A DNA stretch of 42,318 nucleotides from an uncultured Prevotellaceae bacterium (GTDB taxonomy: Bacteria; Bacteroidota; Bacteroidia; Bacteroidales; Bacteroidaceae), in assembly GCA_900317635.1 (NCBI GenBank), contig ONHN01000015.1, forward strand, positions 1-42,318. Reading direction: 5' to 3'. The translations under genes were made by a program, and so were the position numbers. Below are positions 7,692-16,553 of the stretch, one piece after another (within the stretch, counting starts at the first letter, position 1; every line of letters starts with the position of its first letter). The notes below the pieces were generated by a model. That model did no database searches. It was not told the origin of the DNA and saw only the letters and a program-made list of their open reading frames with translations.

Positions 7692-8918
7692 ATGAAAAAG
7701 TTAATGTTTGCACTTGCAGCTGTTGGCTTTGCCGCAGCTGGTATGGCGCAGGAATTCGTTCCTACCGACAAGTACAGCGTTGCAACCAACCGTATGTTTG
7801 ACAACATCTTTGTCAGCGTCGGTGGCCACGTAACCTCTACGTACTCCTCACAAGAGCGATCGGGCATGGCCTTCTTCCAAGCTCGCCGCGTACAGCCTGG
7901 TTTCAACGTAGCCGTTGGTAAGTGGTTCACTCCTGGCTTCGGTCTTCGCACGAAGTTCGAAGGCATTTGGGGCACCCGCTTCAACGACTATCAGGATCAC
8001 AAGACCTACAAAATGTGGAACATCCACGAAGACCTGCTCTTCAACCTCTCCAACCAAATTTGCGGTTACAACGAAAAGCGCGTTTGGAACTTCATCCCCT
8101 ACCTCGGTATTGGTGTTGTTCGCAACATGACCGACAACATGTACGAGATTAGCTACCACGCTGGTTTGCTGAACAACTTCCGTGTTAGCAAACGCGTTAC
8201 CATCTTCTTCGAAGTATTCGCTAATGCAGCTGAAGGTTCTATCGATGGTTTCTGGAAGAACGCCCACCCAACTATTCCAGCTGACAATTGGGCCACCTAT
8301 AAGAAGACCCGCTCTCGTCACTGGGACAAGAACCTCGGTGCCGCTCTCGGTCTGACGTTCAACATTGGTAAGCACACGGGTTGGGACAAGGTGCCCGATG
8401 TAGATGCTCTGATGGCCGACTACAACGCTCAGATTAAGGACCTCAAGGGTAAGATTAGCGGTCTCGAAGACGACAAGGCTCGCCTCGAAGAGCTCCTCCG
8501 CAAGGCTCGTGAGAACCAGAACAACAACAACCAAGGTGGTGACATCGTTATCAACAACAACGACAACCAGACTCAGGTTCAGACCGTTTACGTTGGTAAG
8601 CCCACTCCGGTTTCTGTATTCTTCAACATCGGTTCTTCTAAGGTTGTTAGCCGTCGCGACCTCGTGAACGTACAGGCTCTCGTTGACTACGCTAAGAAGG
8701 AGAACAAGGGTCTCATCGTTACGGGTTACGCTGACAGCGCAACGGGTAACGCCAACATCAACAACCGCCTCAGCCAGCAGCGTGCTGACGCCGTAGCTAA
8801 CGAACTCGTGAACATGGGTGTTAGCCGCAGCAACATCACGACCCGCGCTAAGGGTGGCGTTGACGAGCTGACTCCTCCTGCCTACAACCGCCGCGCCGTT
8901 GTTGAGGTAGCTGAGTAA
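7692..8918 (+). CDS. OmpA-family outer-membrane porin-like protein
   Basis: A 408-residue outer-membrane protein. Signal peptide 1-20 (cleavage at GMAQ). A beta-barrel-like region covers about 25-228. A short coiled coil (about 243-275) and an Asn/Gln-rich linker (276-297) follow. The C-terminal OmpA-like peptidoglycan-binding domain (about 305-408) carries GYADSATG, LSQQRADAV and NRRAVVEV; Asp348 and Arg364 sit where the diaminopimelate-binding pair is expected. It should anchor the outer membrane to the cell wall. Codon choice (GGT, GTT, GCT, CGC, AAC) is far more biased than in its neighbours, as in very highly expressed genes. It is monocistronic, with its own promoter, leader hairpin and terminator. 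Confidence 0.95.
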   Translation: MKKLMFALAAVGFAAAGMAQEFVPTDKYSVATNRMFDNIFVSVGGHVTSTYSSQERSGMAFFQARRVQPGFNVAVGKWFTPGFGLRTKFEGIWGTRFNDYQDHKTYKMWNIHEDLLFNLSNQICGYNEKRVWNFIPYLGIGVVRNMTDNMYEISYHAGLLNNFRVSKRVTIFFEVFANAAEGSIDGFWKNAHPTIPADNWATYKKTRSRHWDKNLGAALGLTFNIGKHTGWDKVPDVDALMADYNAQIKDLKGKISGLEDDKARLEELLRKARENQNNNNQGGDIVINNNDNQTQVQTVYVGKPTPVSVFFNIGSSKVVSRRDLVNVQALVDYAKKENKGLIVTGYADSATGNANINNRLSQQRADAVANELVNMGVSRSNITTRAKGGVDELTPPAYNRRAVVEVAE

Positions 8919-8982
8919 TCTCTAACCTCCTCACCGCACTTCATTCATAACACATCAGTGCGGATAACGGACAAAACCAACA

Positions 8983-9018
8983 AGAAAGGCGTGCCCCTCT
9001 TCGGCGGCACGCCTTTCT
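8983..9018 (+). terminator. Rho-independent terminator of ompA
   Basis: AGAAAGGCGTGCC (8983-8995) pairs perfectly over 13 bp with 9006-9018 around a 10-nt loop containing TTCGG, followed by ACTTTTATCTT. The hairpin lies between the ompA stop and the next start at 9043. Confidence 0.9.
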
Positions 9019-9042
9019 ACTTTTATCTTAGTCTCTCTCACT

Positions 9043-9447
9043 ATGTCGCACCAACGTTGCACCATCAAGGGTGGCACACTACAACGAACGAAGGAAGGCA
9101 CGCGCTACGAAGGCACCGACGGCAGCTACATCTTGTTCCGTGGCGTACGCTGCCACGTCAGCAAGTGGCTGGCACGTCCGCTGACAGCCTATCAATTCTG
9201 CGGCCACATCGTCATCGGGCGACGTTGGGCGCGCAGTAGCTTCGACGTGCAACTCCTTGCCCACGAATACGGCCACTACCTCCAACAGCGCGAGCTGGGA
9301 CTGTGGAAATACCTATGGCGCATTGCCCTGCCCAGCGTTTTTAGCGTACTGCGCAACGCGCGACAGCACTTTACTAAAGACTTCGAACGCGACGCCTCAC
9401 GGCGCGGACGCGACTACCTGCGCTCAGAGCTGCGATATATAACATAA
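9043..9447 (+). CDS. Small HExxH-containing protein of unknown function
   Basis: A 134-residue protein without a signal peptide. Residues 74-82 read HEYGHYLQQ, a zinc-metallopeptidase HExxH helix, followed by a short hydrophobic stretch (about 88-100, YLWRIALPSVFSV) and a basic C-terminus. No clear third zinc ligand of a known peptidase class can be assigned by eye; Glu or Asp residues near 112-116 (DFERD) are candidates. It resembles small Bacteroidales proteins predicted as zinc-dependent peptidases, but I do not recognise the exact family. The start is the ATG directly after the ompA terminator. No promoter is obvious, so it may depend on read-through. Confidence 0.7.
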   Translation: MSHQRCTIKGGTLQRTKEGTRYEGTDGSYILFRGVRCHVSKWLARPLTAYQFCGHIVIGRRWARSSFDVQLLAHEYGHYLQQRELGLWKYLWRIALPSVFSVLRNARQHFTKDFERDASRRGRDYLRSELRYIT

Positions 9448-9449
9448 AT

Positions 9450-9513
9450 GCGTATAAGGAACATATACGCTTGGCACCCTCCCCAATAAGGCTTTTGGTC
9501 TTACTGGGGAGGG
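9450..9513. terminator. Two hairpins between convergent genes
   Basis: GCGTATA (9450-9456) pairs with TATACGC (9464-9470). CCCTCCCCAATAAG (9477-9490) pairs with 9500-9513 over 14 positions with one mismatch. They sit between the converging HExxH gene and msrA and probably end transcription from both sides, although neither is followed by a long T run. Confidence 0.65.
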
Positions 9514-9543
9514 CGGCTATAAGAGGGGGTGCGTGTGTAGCGA

Positions 9544-10059
9544 TTAGATAGCAGAGGTCTGCTTTGCCCACTCAAACAGTTCGCGTGGCAAGTGGCAGTA
9601 GCCTTGCGGGTTCTTGTCGAGATAGTCTTGATGGTAGTCCTCGGCTGCAAAGAAGTTGCTAAGAGGCAGTAGCTCCACCACTATGGGTTGGCTGTAGCCG
9701 CGTTGTACCTCGTCGAAGACGCGCTGAATTTCTTCGCGCTGCGATGGTTGAAGGTAGTAAACACCCGTGCGGTACTGCGTGCCCACATCGTGGCCTTGCT
9801 GATTGAGCAAGGTTGGGTCTATGGCTTTGAAAAACATGCGCACGAGGAACGTCAGGCTCACCACGTCGGCATCGTAGGCCACCCGCACCGTCTCGGCAAA
9901 GCCCGTGCGGTCCGTACAGACCTGCTCGTAGGTAGGTGCCGCGTCCGCGTTGCCATTCGCATAGCCCACTTGCGTCTGCACTACGCCCTTCACTTGCTTG
10001 AAGAAATGCTCGGTGCCCCAAAAGCACCCGCCAGCAAAATAGATTTCTTGGATATGCAT
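9544..10059 (-). CDS. msrA: Peptide methionine sulfoxide reductase MsrA
   Basis: A 171-residue cytoplasmic enzyme that reduces methionine-S-sulfoxide in proteins. The catalytic GCFWG motif sits at residues 11-15 with nucleophile Cys12. The family's TEHFF, VGYANG and GTQYRTGVY-like blocks follow in order, then EDYHQDYL. Possible resolving cysteines are Cys48 and one near the C-terminus (QGYCHLP). The length is normal and no MsrB domain is fused. It lies downstream of the CxxCH lipoprotein gene but is separated from it by a 14-bp hairpin, so it is probably transcribed at least partly on its own. Confidence 0.96.
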   Translation of the reverse strand: MHIQEIYFAGGCFWGTEHFFKQVKGVVQTQVGYANGNADAAPTYEQVCTDRTGFAETVRVAYDADVVSLTFLVRMFFKAIDPTLLNQQGHDVGTQYRTGVYYLQPSQREEIQRVFDEVQRGYSQPIVVELLPLSNFFAAEDYHQDYLDKNPQGYCHLPRELFEWAKQTSAI

Positions 10060-10085
10060 GCTGTGTTAAGAACTTCAGATAAAGA

Positions 10086-10134
10086 CATTGGGCTGCGCAG
10101 CAAAGGTCTTTCGCCCTGAGTGCGCAGCCCAATG
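10086..10134 (-). terminator. Terminator hairpin after the CxxCH lipoprotein gene
   Basis: CATTGGGCTGCGCA (10086-10099) and TGCGCAGCCCAATG (10121-10134) form a perfect 14-bp stem with a 21-nt loop. Read on the minus strand, the stem is followed by TCTTTATC, moderately T-rich. It separates the lipoprotein gene from msrA. Confidence 0.7.
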
Positions 10135-10149
10135 CATATTGGGTTTCCC

Positions 10150-11670
10150 TTATTTCACGTACTTAACAGGCTTCATAGCTGCATCGTCGTAAACCACCTT
10201 CTTAAACTCCTCGTGCGTATGGCGCACGCGGTTCTTTGAAAGTTCAGGCACGTTGTAGCTCTTCATCAAGAGGATGCTGTTTTCAGGGTCTTCCTGCGGC
10301 AGGAGAAAAGGCTTACGCGCTTTGCCATTAACATCGAAGTAGGCAATGAACGGACGGCTGTAGGAACCGTCAAGGCGGCGCGAGGCAAAGACCATCCAGC
10401 GCCCGTTGCTACTCCAGCTGTGATAGGAATCAACGTCACGACTATTGACTTCGTCGAGGCTACGCACCTCGCCCGTTTCAAGGTCTTTAAGCCAAAGGTC
10501 GGCGGTGTGGTGCCAAATATGAAATTGTCCATAGTCGCCGCGCGTGAAGAGCAGATAGCGCCCGTCAGGGCTTACGCGCGGAACGGCGGCACTCTTCAGC
10601 TGCGAGTGGCAATCAACCTCCAATTGCGGTTCGCCAAACTGCTTCGTCGCGGGGTCGAAGGTCATAGAATAGATGTCGTAGCGGATGGAGTCGTTGAGTT
10701 TTACGATGAGGTCAACGGCTACGCTGTCGGCCACACCATCAAACTCGGGTGTATAGGCCGAGCAATAATACAACTTGCGCCCGTCGGGACTGAAGCAGGG
10801 GAAGGTCTCGAAGCGGTCGCCCGTTTGGCAGATGCTGCGAAGCTCGTTCTTCTCAGCATCGTAGAACAAGAGGTCGCTACCATAGTCCACCACTTCAATC
10901 TTGTCGGGATTGGTCACGTGGAAAGCTTGCCCCGTCTTGTTGGTTGAAAAGACAATCCAGTCGTGCGTGGGATGCCACGTGGGATATACCATCGAGGGCA
11001 CATCGGTCCCTTTGCCTTTGCCCACTTTCACAACATCGTTGCCACGGCTGATCACCGTGCCACCATGCTTTGCACGCACGTGGAAGAGCATACGGTCGGT
11101 GTCGTAGTTTTGGAAGTTGTGGCAGTTGATGCAATGGTTCTCCTCTACGTCGTTCACACGATTGTTCTCGTAGATAGTATATTGTGTGAATCCCTCGAGG
11201 TCGCGCTGATAGAGTCCGAGCTGGCGATAGAGTTCGTAGGACGGCTCAATCAAGCGATAGGAGAGGTAGCGGTCGATAGGTTCGGCGGCCACGCTGATTT
11301 TATACTCGGGATAGGCCACCCACCCCTCTCCCCTATGGGCATAGAGCGCAACGGTGAGGTCCGTCCCCTTTGAGGCTTCCAGCAGCTTGCGCCACTCAAG
11401 CGAGTCGAACTGCACTTTGCCGTCGTCGCCCGCACCAGCCACGATTTCCGTGTGGCCCTTCACCGATGCTACAAATTCCGTGGCTCCCTCGTCCTTCACC
11501 ATGAAGTTCAAGGGGGCAATGTTGGGCGGTATGGTCACGTCGCGATAATCGGGAAAGAGGGTTGCTACCTCTTTTATTGGCGTGGCATTTTGTGGGATGA
11601 CGGCCTCCTTCTGGCAGCTACCAAGAAACAGGGCTGCCAACAAGAGCAGGGATATATATTTTGAAGGCAT
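10150..11670 (-). CDS. CxxCH (haem c motif) lipoprotein with TolB-like propeller
   Basis: A 506-residue lipoprotein. Signal and lipobox end in LGSC with the lipidated Cys at 19. A beta-rich N-terminal part precedes a single CINCH motif at 180-184 in the context ENHCINCHNF, a c-type haem attachment signature. From about 225 onward come WD40/TolB-like blades (WHPTHDWIVFSTN, CFSPDGRKLYY, VSPDGRYLLFTRGD, HSWSSNGRWMVFASRR). It should sit in the periplasm or on the outer membrane. The role is unknown; haem-dependent electron transfer or sensing is inference. I chose the ATG at 11670 because it gives the lipoprotein signal; 18 extra upstream residues of the open frame do not. It lies downstream of the DUF6057-like membrane protein. 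Confidence 0.8.
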   Translation of the reverse strand: MPSKYISLLLLAALFLGSCQKEAVIPQNATPIKEVATLFPDYRDVTIPPNIAPLNFMVKDEGATEFVASVKGHTEIVAGAGDDGKVQFDSLEWRKLLEASKGTDLTVALYAHRGEGWVAYPEYKISVAAEPIDRYLSYRLIEPSYELYRQLGLYQRDLEGFTQYTIYENNRVNDVEENHCINCHNFQNYDTDRMLFHVRAKHGGTVISRGNDVVKVGKGKGTDVPSMVYPTWHPTHDWIVFSTNKTGQAFHVTNPDKIEVVDYGSDLLFYDAEKNELRSICQTGDRFETFPCFSPDGRKLYYCSAYTPEFDGVADSVAVDLIVKLNDSIRYDIYSMTFDPATKQFGEPQLEVDCHSQLKSAAVPRVSPDGRYLLFTRGDYGQFHIWHHTADLWLKDLETGEVRSLDEVNSRDVDSYHSWSSNGRWMVFASRRLDGSYSRPFIAYFDVNGKARKPFLLPQEDPENSILLMKSYNVPELSKNRVRHTHEEFKKVVYDDAAMKPVKYVK

Positions 11671-11683
11671 AATTGAAGTATGG

Positions 11684-11812
11684 TTTTTGAACCACGAAGA
11701 ACGCGAACAGATACGAACAAACACGAAGACCGTAGCGCGCTCATGGCTCTGTGGTTAGGTTTCGTCGGCGTAGCCAGACGCTTCACTCGTTAACATTAAT
11801 GCTTAATGTTTA
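11684..11812. repeat. TTCGTGG-type repeat and small heptad palindrome
   Basis: On the minus strand, 11728-11684 carries repeated TTCG units: TTCGTG, TTCGTA, TTCGCG and TTCGTGGTTC. This is the same family as 5435-5476. AACATTAA (11792-11799) pairs with TTAATGTT (11803-11810). The whole gap between the DUF6057-like gene and the lipoprotein gene (11671-11845) is non-coding. Confidence 0.5.
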
Positions 11813-11845
11813 GGTGGAAAGAGGAATTGTCTGTTATTGCTAAAG

Positions 11846-13459
11846 TTAGTTCACACCGCTATTGCTGCTGGAATAAGGATTGACCTTGCCCGTAGCAATG
11901 CTGTCGTTGTTTTCGCAATAATAATAGTAGTAGTACGAGCCAAGCCAATTGGGTCGCAACTTTTCACGCAAGAGGTCTTTGTCCTTCTGATACTCCTTTG
12001 CCTCCATCATAAACGAGCGCAGTTCGCTTTGCATAACGGGGTTCACGTTAAAGTATTTCAACACGTCGGGATGCTTGATGGCGTAGCACACGATGGCCTG
12101 TTGCGCTATGGGGTGGAGCGTCTGGCCGCGTTGCCGCTGAATGTCGAGTCGGGGCATCAGCGCATCGAGGTTCTTGCCATATAAGCAGGCCGCGATGGAG
12201 GTTTCCAACGTTTCGTCACTACCTTCCAACAGACCTATGTTGTAGCCAAGGAAGATAGGTTGCCGATAGTTTTGTTCGAAGTGGCTCTCGCGCGGTGCGA
12301 GCTTCTTGATGCCTGCCAGCTCTTCGTCTTCGTCGATGAGCTTCGGATTATTGAGCATGGCACTATATTTCTCAACGAAAGCCCCCTCAAAGGGCACGCG
12401 ACTAAGGATGGTCAGATACTTCTGGCAATGCTCCTTTTGCCCCATCAGCAGCGTGCATACGGCCATGCGCTTGATGTTGCGAATGGTGGGTCCATACATC
12501 ACGGAGAACTCCAAGGCGTAGTGGTAGGCGGGTTGCACAAGGCCAGCCTCGAAGTCGGCATCCACTTGCAGCAGACCGTACTCTTCGTTGCCGTCGAAGT
12601 GTTTCAGGTCGGGCAGCGGATAGTTGAAGGGTAGGTCGAAGAGCCGGTCGAGCAATTCGCCTTGGCGCAAACAGCCAATGGCGTAGTAGGCTGCCACAAC
12701 GCGCGTTGGTCTGCGGCAGGCTAAGCCGTCCTCTATCATGCCTTCCCAGTCCTGATCCCACATACGGTTTTGCTGCGAGGCAATGGTGCGGTCTATCTGA
12801 TGAACGTAGCCGCCATAGAAACACAAAGCGGCAAAACCCGCAAGACCTATCCACAGGCCGTAGGCACGCCGCAGGCTGACGGGTTCTTTACTGACGGCGG
12901 GCACCTTGCGCCAACGCCGGTAGATGCGAAGCGGTATCGTCACGCATAGCAGCACCAACAGCATGCCTATCGGCCACAACATAATGCGACTGGGTTCGCC
13001 CTTATACCAAAGGTTCGTACCGCAAGCCACCAACGCTGCCAACACAAGCATGGGCAGCACGAACGCTGCGCCGCGCCAAGCCGACTTTGTGCGGAAGATG
13101 CAATCTACTTGGCAAGCTATGCCCGTCAGCACCAACGTCAGGACGAGGCCGCCGAGCAGAGGATAGTGATAAACGGAAAGAATGAAACGCCCCACCCAGT
13201 AGATGCCTCCAAAGGGTTGATCGAGGACGTACTTCATCTGCTCGGCATTGGCAGTGACGAAAGCCTCTTGCTGCGCACGCATAAAGACACCGCCATACAC
13301 CCACGTGCAAAAGACGTACACCAGGGCGGCCAGCAGGAGCTTAATCCAGAGGGGCTTGAGGGTAAAGCCTGGCTTCGACGGCCCGCTCTTCGCAGCCGCT
13401 GCGGTGCTTGGCTTCGCCGCTTTTTTCTTAACAGACGAATTCTTGTTCTTTGACTTCAT
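11846..13459 (-). CDS. DUF6057-like polytopic membrane protein
   Basis: A 537-residue protein. A basic Lys/Ala-rich cytoplasmic N-terminus (1-35) precedes five hydrophobic segments at about 37-59, 91-117, 130-150, 158-179 and 199-219. A soluble C-terminal part of about 310 residues with helical-repeat character follows (PTRVVAAYYAIGCLRQGELL, MLNNPKLIDEDEELAGIKKL). I assign it to DUF6057 from memory of similar Bacteroidales membrane proteins; this is not certain. The function is unknown. It is 32 bp downstream of the CotH gene and upstream of the CxxCH lipoprotein, so the three are probably co-transcribed. Start: the ATG at 13459, with no better alternative. Confidence 0.75.
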   Translation of the reverse strand: MKSKNKNSSVKKKAAKPSTAAAAKSGPSKPGFTLKPLWIKLLLAALVYVFCTWVYGGVFMRAQQEAFVTANAEQMKYVLDQPFGGIYWVGRFILSVYHYPLLGGLVLTLVLTGIACQVDCIFRTKSAWRGAAFVLPMLVLAALVACGTNLWYKGEPSRIMLWPIGMLLVLLCVTIPLRIYRRWRKVPAVSKEPVSLRRAYGLWIGLAGFAALCFYGGYVHQIDRTIASQQNRMWDQDWEGMIEDGLACRRPTRVVAAYYAIGCLRQGELLDRLFDLPFNYPLPDLKHFDGNEEYGLLQVDADFEAGLVQPAYHYALEFSVMYGPTIRNIKRMAVCTLLMGQKEHCQKYLTILSRVPFEGAFVEKYSAMLNNPKLIDEDEELAGIKKLAPRESHFEQNYRQPIFLGYNIGLLEGSDETLETSIAACLYGKNLDALMPRLDIQRQRGQTLHPIAQQAIVCYAIKHPDVLKYFNVNPVMQSELRSFMMEAKEYQKDKDLLREKLRPNWLGSYYYYYYCENNDSIATGKVNPYSSSNSGVN

Positions 13460-13491
13460 AAAGAGGGAATGATATGCTTAGGTTGGTTTGC

Positions 13492-16422
13492 TTACAAAAC
13501 AATGACCTTCACGCCGTCGGCTATATAGATGCCAGCGTCGAAACCTGACAGGCGCGAAACGCCAGCAGGCACTTTGGCTGTACGCACCAGCTGTCCGCCT
13601 GCCGTATATACGCGCACCGTCTTAGCTTGTGGGGCATGGATAGAGATGAAGCCCTTACCGCCCGTAGCACCCACGTAGTGCTCATCCGTCACGTTGGAGA
13701 TGCCCACGTAGGGGTCGTTCTCAGGGTCATAGCCATACTGCTCGTCGAGCTGCGCAATGCGCTGCTGTATCCACGTGTAGGTATAGCTGATGTTGGAAGA
13801 TATGTTGGGATGATATTGTGCCCATCGGTCTTGTTCGCGCAAGTCGGCACCGCTCATTTCGAAGATTTCCATGTACTCGCTGAAGCGTTCGCACAAGGCT
13901 TCGGGCTTGAAGAACGTGCGGCGCAATTCGGCGTAGCGGTCTTTCAGGGACTGTTCCCAACCCAGCCACTTGTCGCGCTGCAAACGATAGAAGTACGAGA
14001 GCTGGCCGTGCTCGTGGGCATCGAGGAAGGAGGGGAAGTCCTGGTTGGCGTAGGTGATGTTGCTCGAGCCATCCCAGCGCAGTCCGAACACACCGTCGAG
14101 GTCCCACGGGGCAATGCCGAGCTTCCGCGCGTTCTTCTTCGCTTGTTGGTCGTAGTTGAAGTAGAACATGTTCTTACCGTGGTTATCGGTAGCGAGGAGG
14201 AGTTCGATGAAGAGGTAGTAGTCGATGAGGACGGGATAGTCGAAATAGCTGGTCACGTACGACGCAAAGGTGTAGTCGTCGCTCGTGGCAACGAAGTTGA
14301 TAGCATCGTAGAGGGGCTTCCAATCGATGGGTTCGTCTTCGTAGTCGGGATATTTAATCTCGAAGTTGCACCAGGTCTCTTGCTTGTTGAGGTTGTTGTA
14401 GGCCGAAGCTTCGTGGTTGGGGAAGACGTAGGAAAGGTTGTCGGTATCGTGGCCAAAGAACACTTCATAGCCCCACTGCGAACTCTTGTAGAGGGTGCCG
14501 TGGATGGTGTCGGCGGGCACGCTGCCGCCCTTCGGCGTGTACTTTTTCAGCTTGAGCTGCTTGCGGTCCATTTTCTCCGTCATGCAGTAGATGCCGTGGT
14601 AGCGACCGTTGAGCAACACCTCTACGAAGCGACCACGCGTGCCTGTGCGGGCTTTGGGTTCGTCGGCTTGGTGGTAAGGCTCGTGGCTGAAGTCGTTCCA
14701 GAGGTCGGTGCTAACGCGGTTGCGCATGCAGCCTTTGTCAACGGCCATGGCGTCGAGTATCCAGTTGTTGTCCGACCGATAGCCGAGGAATTCCCTATCG
14801 ACGCTGTTGCCGTCTTTGTCGCGTAGCTTCACAGCGTAGGACTTCTTCTGATAGTTTTGGGCCGAAGCTCCGCGATACTTGAAGGCGGCGATGTAGGTGC
14901 TGTCGTAGCCTGCAGCTTGGAAGAAGTTCACGCGGATGGTGCCTTCGGTATAGGTGCGGCTGTTGCACGATGGCACGTTGACCTCTACGATGGGCAGGAA
15001 CGTGAAGTTCAGGCGGGCGGTAGCGGCAATGGTGTCGGCACCCCACACTTGCAGCTCGTAGTCCTTCAGGCCCGTTATCTCGGTGAGCGTAAACGTGCCG
15101 TCGGCTGAAAGCTCTTGACCATCGAGGCAGAGGCGATAGCCCTTCTCGGGCTCGGCGAAGCGAACGGCCACTTGGGGCTGATACTCGCGGCCATCGCGAT
15201 AGCGCGGACGGATGTTGAAGAGGTACGACTTCGTGTCCTGACGATAGACGAGGTCTTTCTGGTCGAAGCGCACGGAGTCAACCAGCGTGCGGAAAGTCTG
15301 CTGTGCGGTGTAGCCTTCGATGCTGACGCCTTGCTCAAGGAGGTTTTCAAGGTGGCGCGGGTCCGAACTGCTGAAGCAGAACGTCGAACCGCCGTCGAGG
15401 GTATAGTAGCCTATGGTGCTTTGGTTGTAGTCGTTCCAGAAGTTTTTAGCTTTGTTTCCGCTCTCGCGGTCGGCTTGCCGCTCAATGGCGTAGCCAGGAT
15501 AGTCCGTCGTGCTGAACGACAGTGTCCAAATGTCCATACCGCTATACACCGTGCCGCTATACACTTCTACGCTATTTGTGGATGATGAGTCCCACCCGCT
15601 CGTTGAGCAATACGTGCTAACGTAGTAGCCCGTGGAAGTATAGATATTGTAGCGTCCGCCGCCAGCATCGGTGAAGTAGAAGAGCGTGCCGTCGGCTTCA
15701 CTGTCCGACTGGAAGAGTTGGTAGCCACTATGGTAAATATACTTTCCCGAGCGCACGTTGCGAATGCGATAGAGTACGGGGTCGCTGGCCGTTGAAACGA
15801 CCACGGGCGTTTCTATGCCCATCAGCTCCCAGTAAGCACCGCCTTCCGTCACGCCGCTTTCGCCTTCAACGACAACGGGACCCGAAGGTTTCTCTTCTTC
15901 GTCAAGCACTTCCGCACCCGTCTCATCGTAGATCTTGAAGAGCTCGTTGGCCGTCAGGCTACTCTTCTCCGTATAGGTACCCACGAGGAAGGTGCCGTCC
16001 GTGCGCACGTTGATGTATTCGCCCGTGTTGGCTTTGTTGACAAAGGCAAAGCTCTGCCCCGTAGAGTGGAGCGTCCATTGCGCTTCGGTTGTCGTCGGTG
16101 TCGAGGTGAGGCGTATGCCTTTCGCCACGCCGTCCTCGCGCGTTCCTTCATAATAAAGGTACTGTCCGCTTTGCGCATTGCGAATGGTAAAGGCACCGTC
16201 GCTTGTCTCGGCAAACTCCCACCACGCATCAGCGGTGGCCGTCGTTGCCGTCACGTCGTAATAGACGAGGGCCGTACTACCATGGTATTGCCCCAGCGTC
16301 AGGGCACCCGTATTATAGTGGTCGCACACGATGCGATACTTCACGCCTGCCTTAAAAGGCAAGGCAAAAGCCGTCATGCCAAACGTCAGCAGGACGAGCA
16401 GGGAAAAGTAGAATCTTTTCAT
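13492..16422 (-). CDS. Secreted CotH-kinase family protein with T9SS sorting tail
   Basis: A 976-residue exoprotein. Signal peptide 1-21 (FALP). Two ricin/beta-trefoil-like lectin regions cover about 23-150 and 205-345 (IRNAQSGQYLYY, IRNVRSGKYIYH). A linker domain reaches about 470. The CotH domain spans about 484-860, with FKYRGASAQNYQKKSYAVKL, FVEVLLNGRYHGIYCMTEKM and the acidic motif WDLDGVFGLRWDG near 769. The C-terminal about 70 residues (VRVYTAGGQLVRTAKVPAG to GVKVIVL) form a type A type IX secretion tail. CotH proteins are atypical protein kinases in spore coats; the substrate here is unknown. The ATG at 16422 gives the signal peptide; the 17-residue upstream extension does not. Confidence 0.9.
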   Translation of the reverse strand: MKRFYFSLLVLLTFGMTAFALPFKAGVKYRIVCDHYNTGALTLGQYHGSTALVYYDVTATTATADAWWEFAETSDGAFTIRNAQSGQYLYYEGTREDGVAKGIRLTSTPTTTEAQWTLHSTGQSFAFVNKANTGEYINVRTDGTFLVGTYTEKSSLTANELFKIYDETGAEVLDEEEKPSGPVVVEGESGVTEGGAYWELMGIETPVVVSTASDPVLYRIRNVRSGKYIYHSGYQLFQSDSEADGTLFYFTDAGGGRYNIYTSTGYYVSTYCSTSGWDSSSTNSVEVYSGTVYSGMDIWTLSFSTTDYPGYAIERQADRESGNKAKNFWNDYNQSTIGYYTLDGGSTFCFSSSDPRHLENLLEQGVSIEGYTAQQTFRTLVDSVRFDQKDLVYRQDTKSYLFNIRPRYRDGREYQPQVAVRFAEPEKGYRLCLDGQELSADGTFTLTEITGLKDYELQVWGADTIAATARLNFTFLPIVEVNVPSCNSRTYTEGTIRVNFFQAAGYDSTYIAAFKYRGASAQNYQKKSYAVKLRDKDGNSVDREFLGYRSDNNWILDAMAVDKGCMRNRVSTDLWNDFSHEPYHQADEPKARTGTRGRFVEVLLNGRYHGIYCMTEKMDRKQLKLKKYTPKGGSVPADTIHGTLYKSSQWGYEVFFGHDTDNLSYVFPNHEASAYNNLNKQETWCNFEIKYPDYEDEPIDWKPLYDAINFVATSDDYTFASYVTSYFDYPVLIDYYLFIELLLATDNHGKNMFYFNYDQQAKKNARKLGIAPWDLDGVFGLRWDGSSNITYANQDFPSFLDAHEHGQLSYFYRLQRDKWLGWEQSLKDRYAELRRTFFKPEALCERFSEYMEIFEMSGADLREQDRWAQYHPNISSNISYTYTWIQQRIAQLDEQYGYDPENDPYVGISNVTDEHYVGATGGKGFISIHAPQAKTVRVYTAGGQLVRTAKVPAGVSRLSGFDAGIYIADGVKVIVL

Positions 16423-16443
16423 AACGTAGTTTCTGTTTGGGGG

Positions 16444-16474
16444 CGAAGTTACAACAAGCCGCCAACAAAACAAA
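16444..16474 (-). promoter_or_regulatory. Promoter of the CotH operon
   Basis: Read on the minus strand: -33 TTTG (complement of 16471-16474), a 19-bp spacer, and -7 TAACTTCG (complement of 16444-16451). It is 21 nt from the ATG at 16422. It mirrors the promoter at 16519-16549, which drives the opposite direction with the same -33, spacer and -7 sequences. Confidence 0.7.
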
Positions 16475-16518
16475 GTTTTTCAGCAAAAAACGATGCGACA
16501 AACTGCACCCCTCCTCTC

Positions 16519-16549
16519 TTTGCATTGCGAAAAGATTTGCGTAACTTCG
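16519..16549 (+). promoter_or_regulatory. Promoter of the small-protein/thioesterase/aroB run
   Basis: -33 TTTG (16519-16522), a 19-bp spacer, and -7 TAACTTCG (16542-16549). Only four bases separate the -7 box from the GTG start at 16554, so the transcript would be leaderless or nearly so. Confidence 0.7.
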
Positions 16550-16553
16550 CCGC

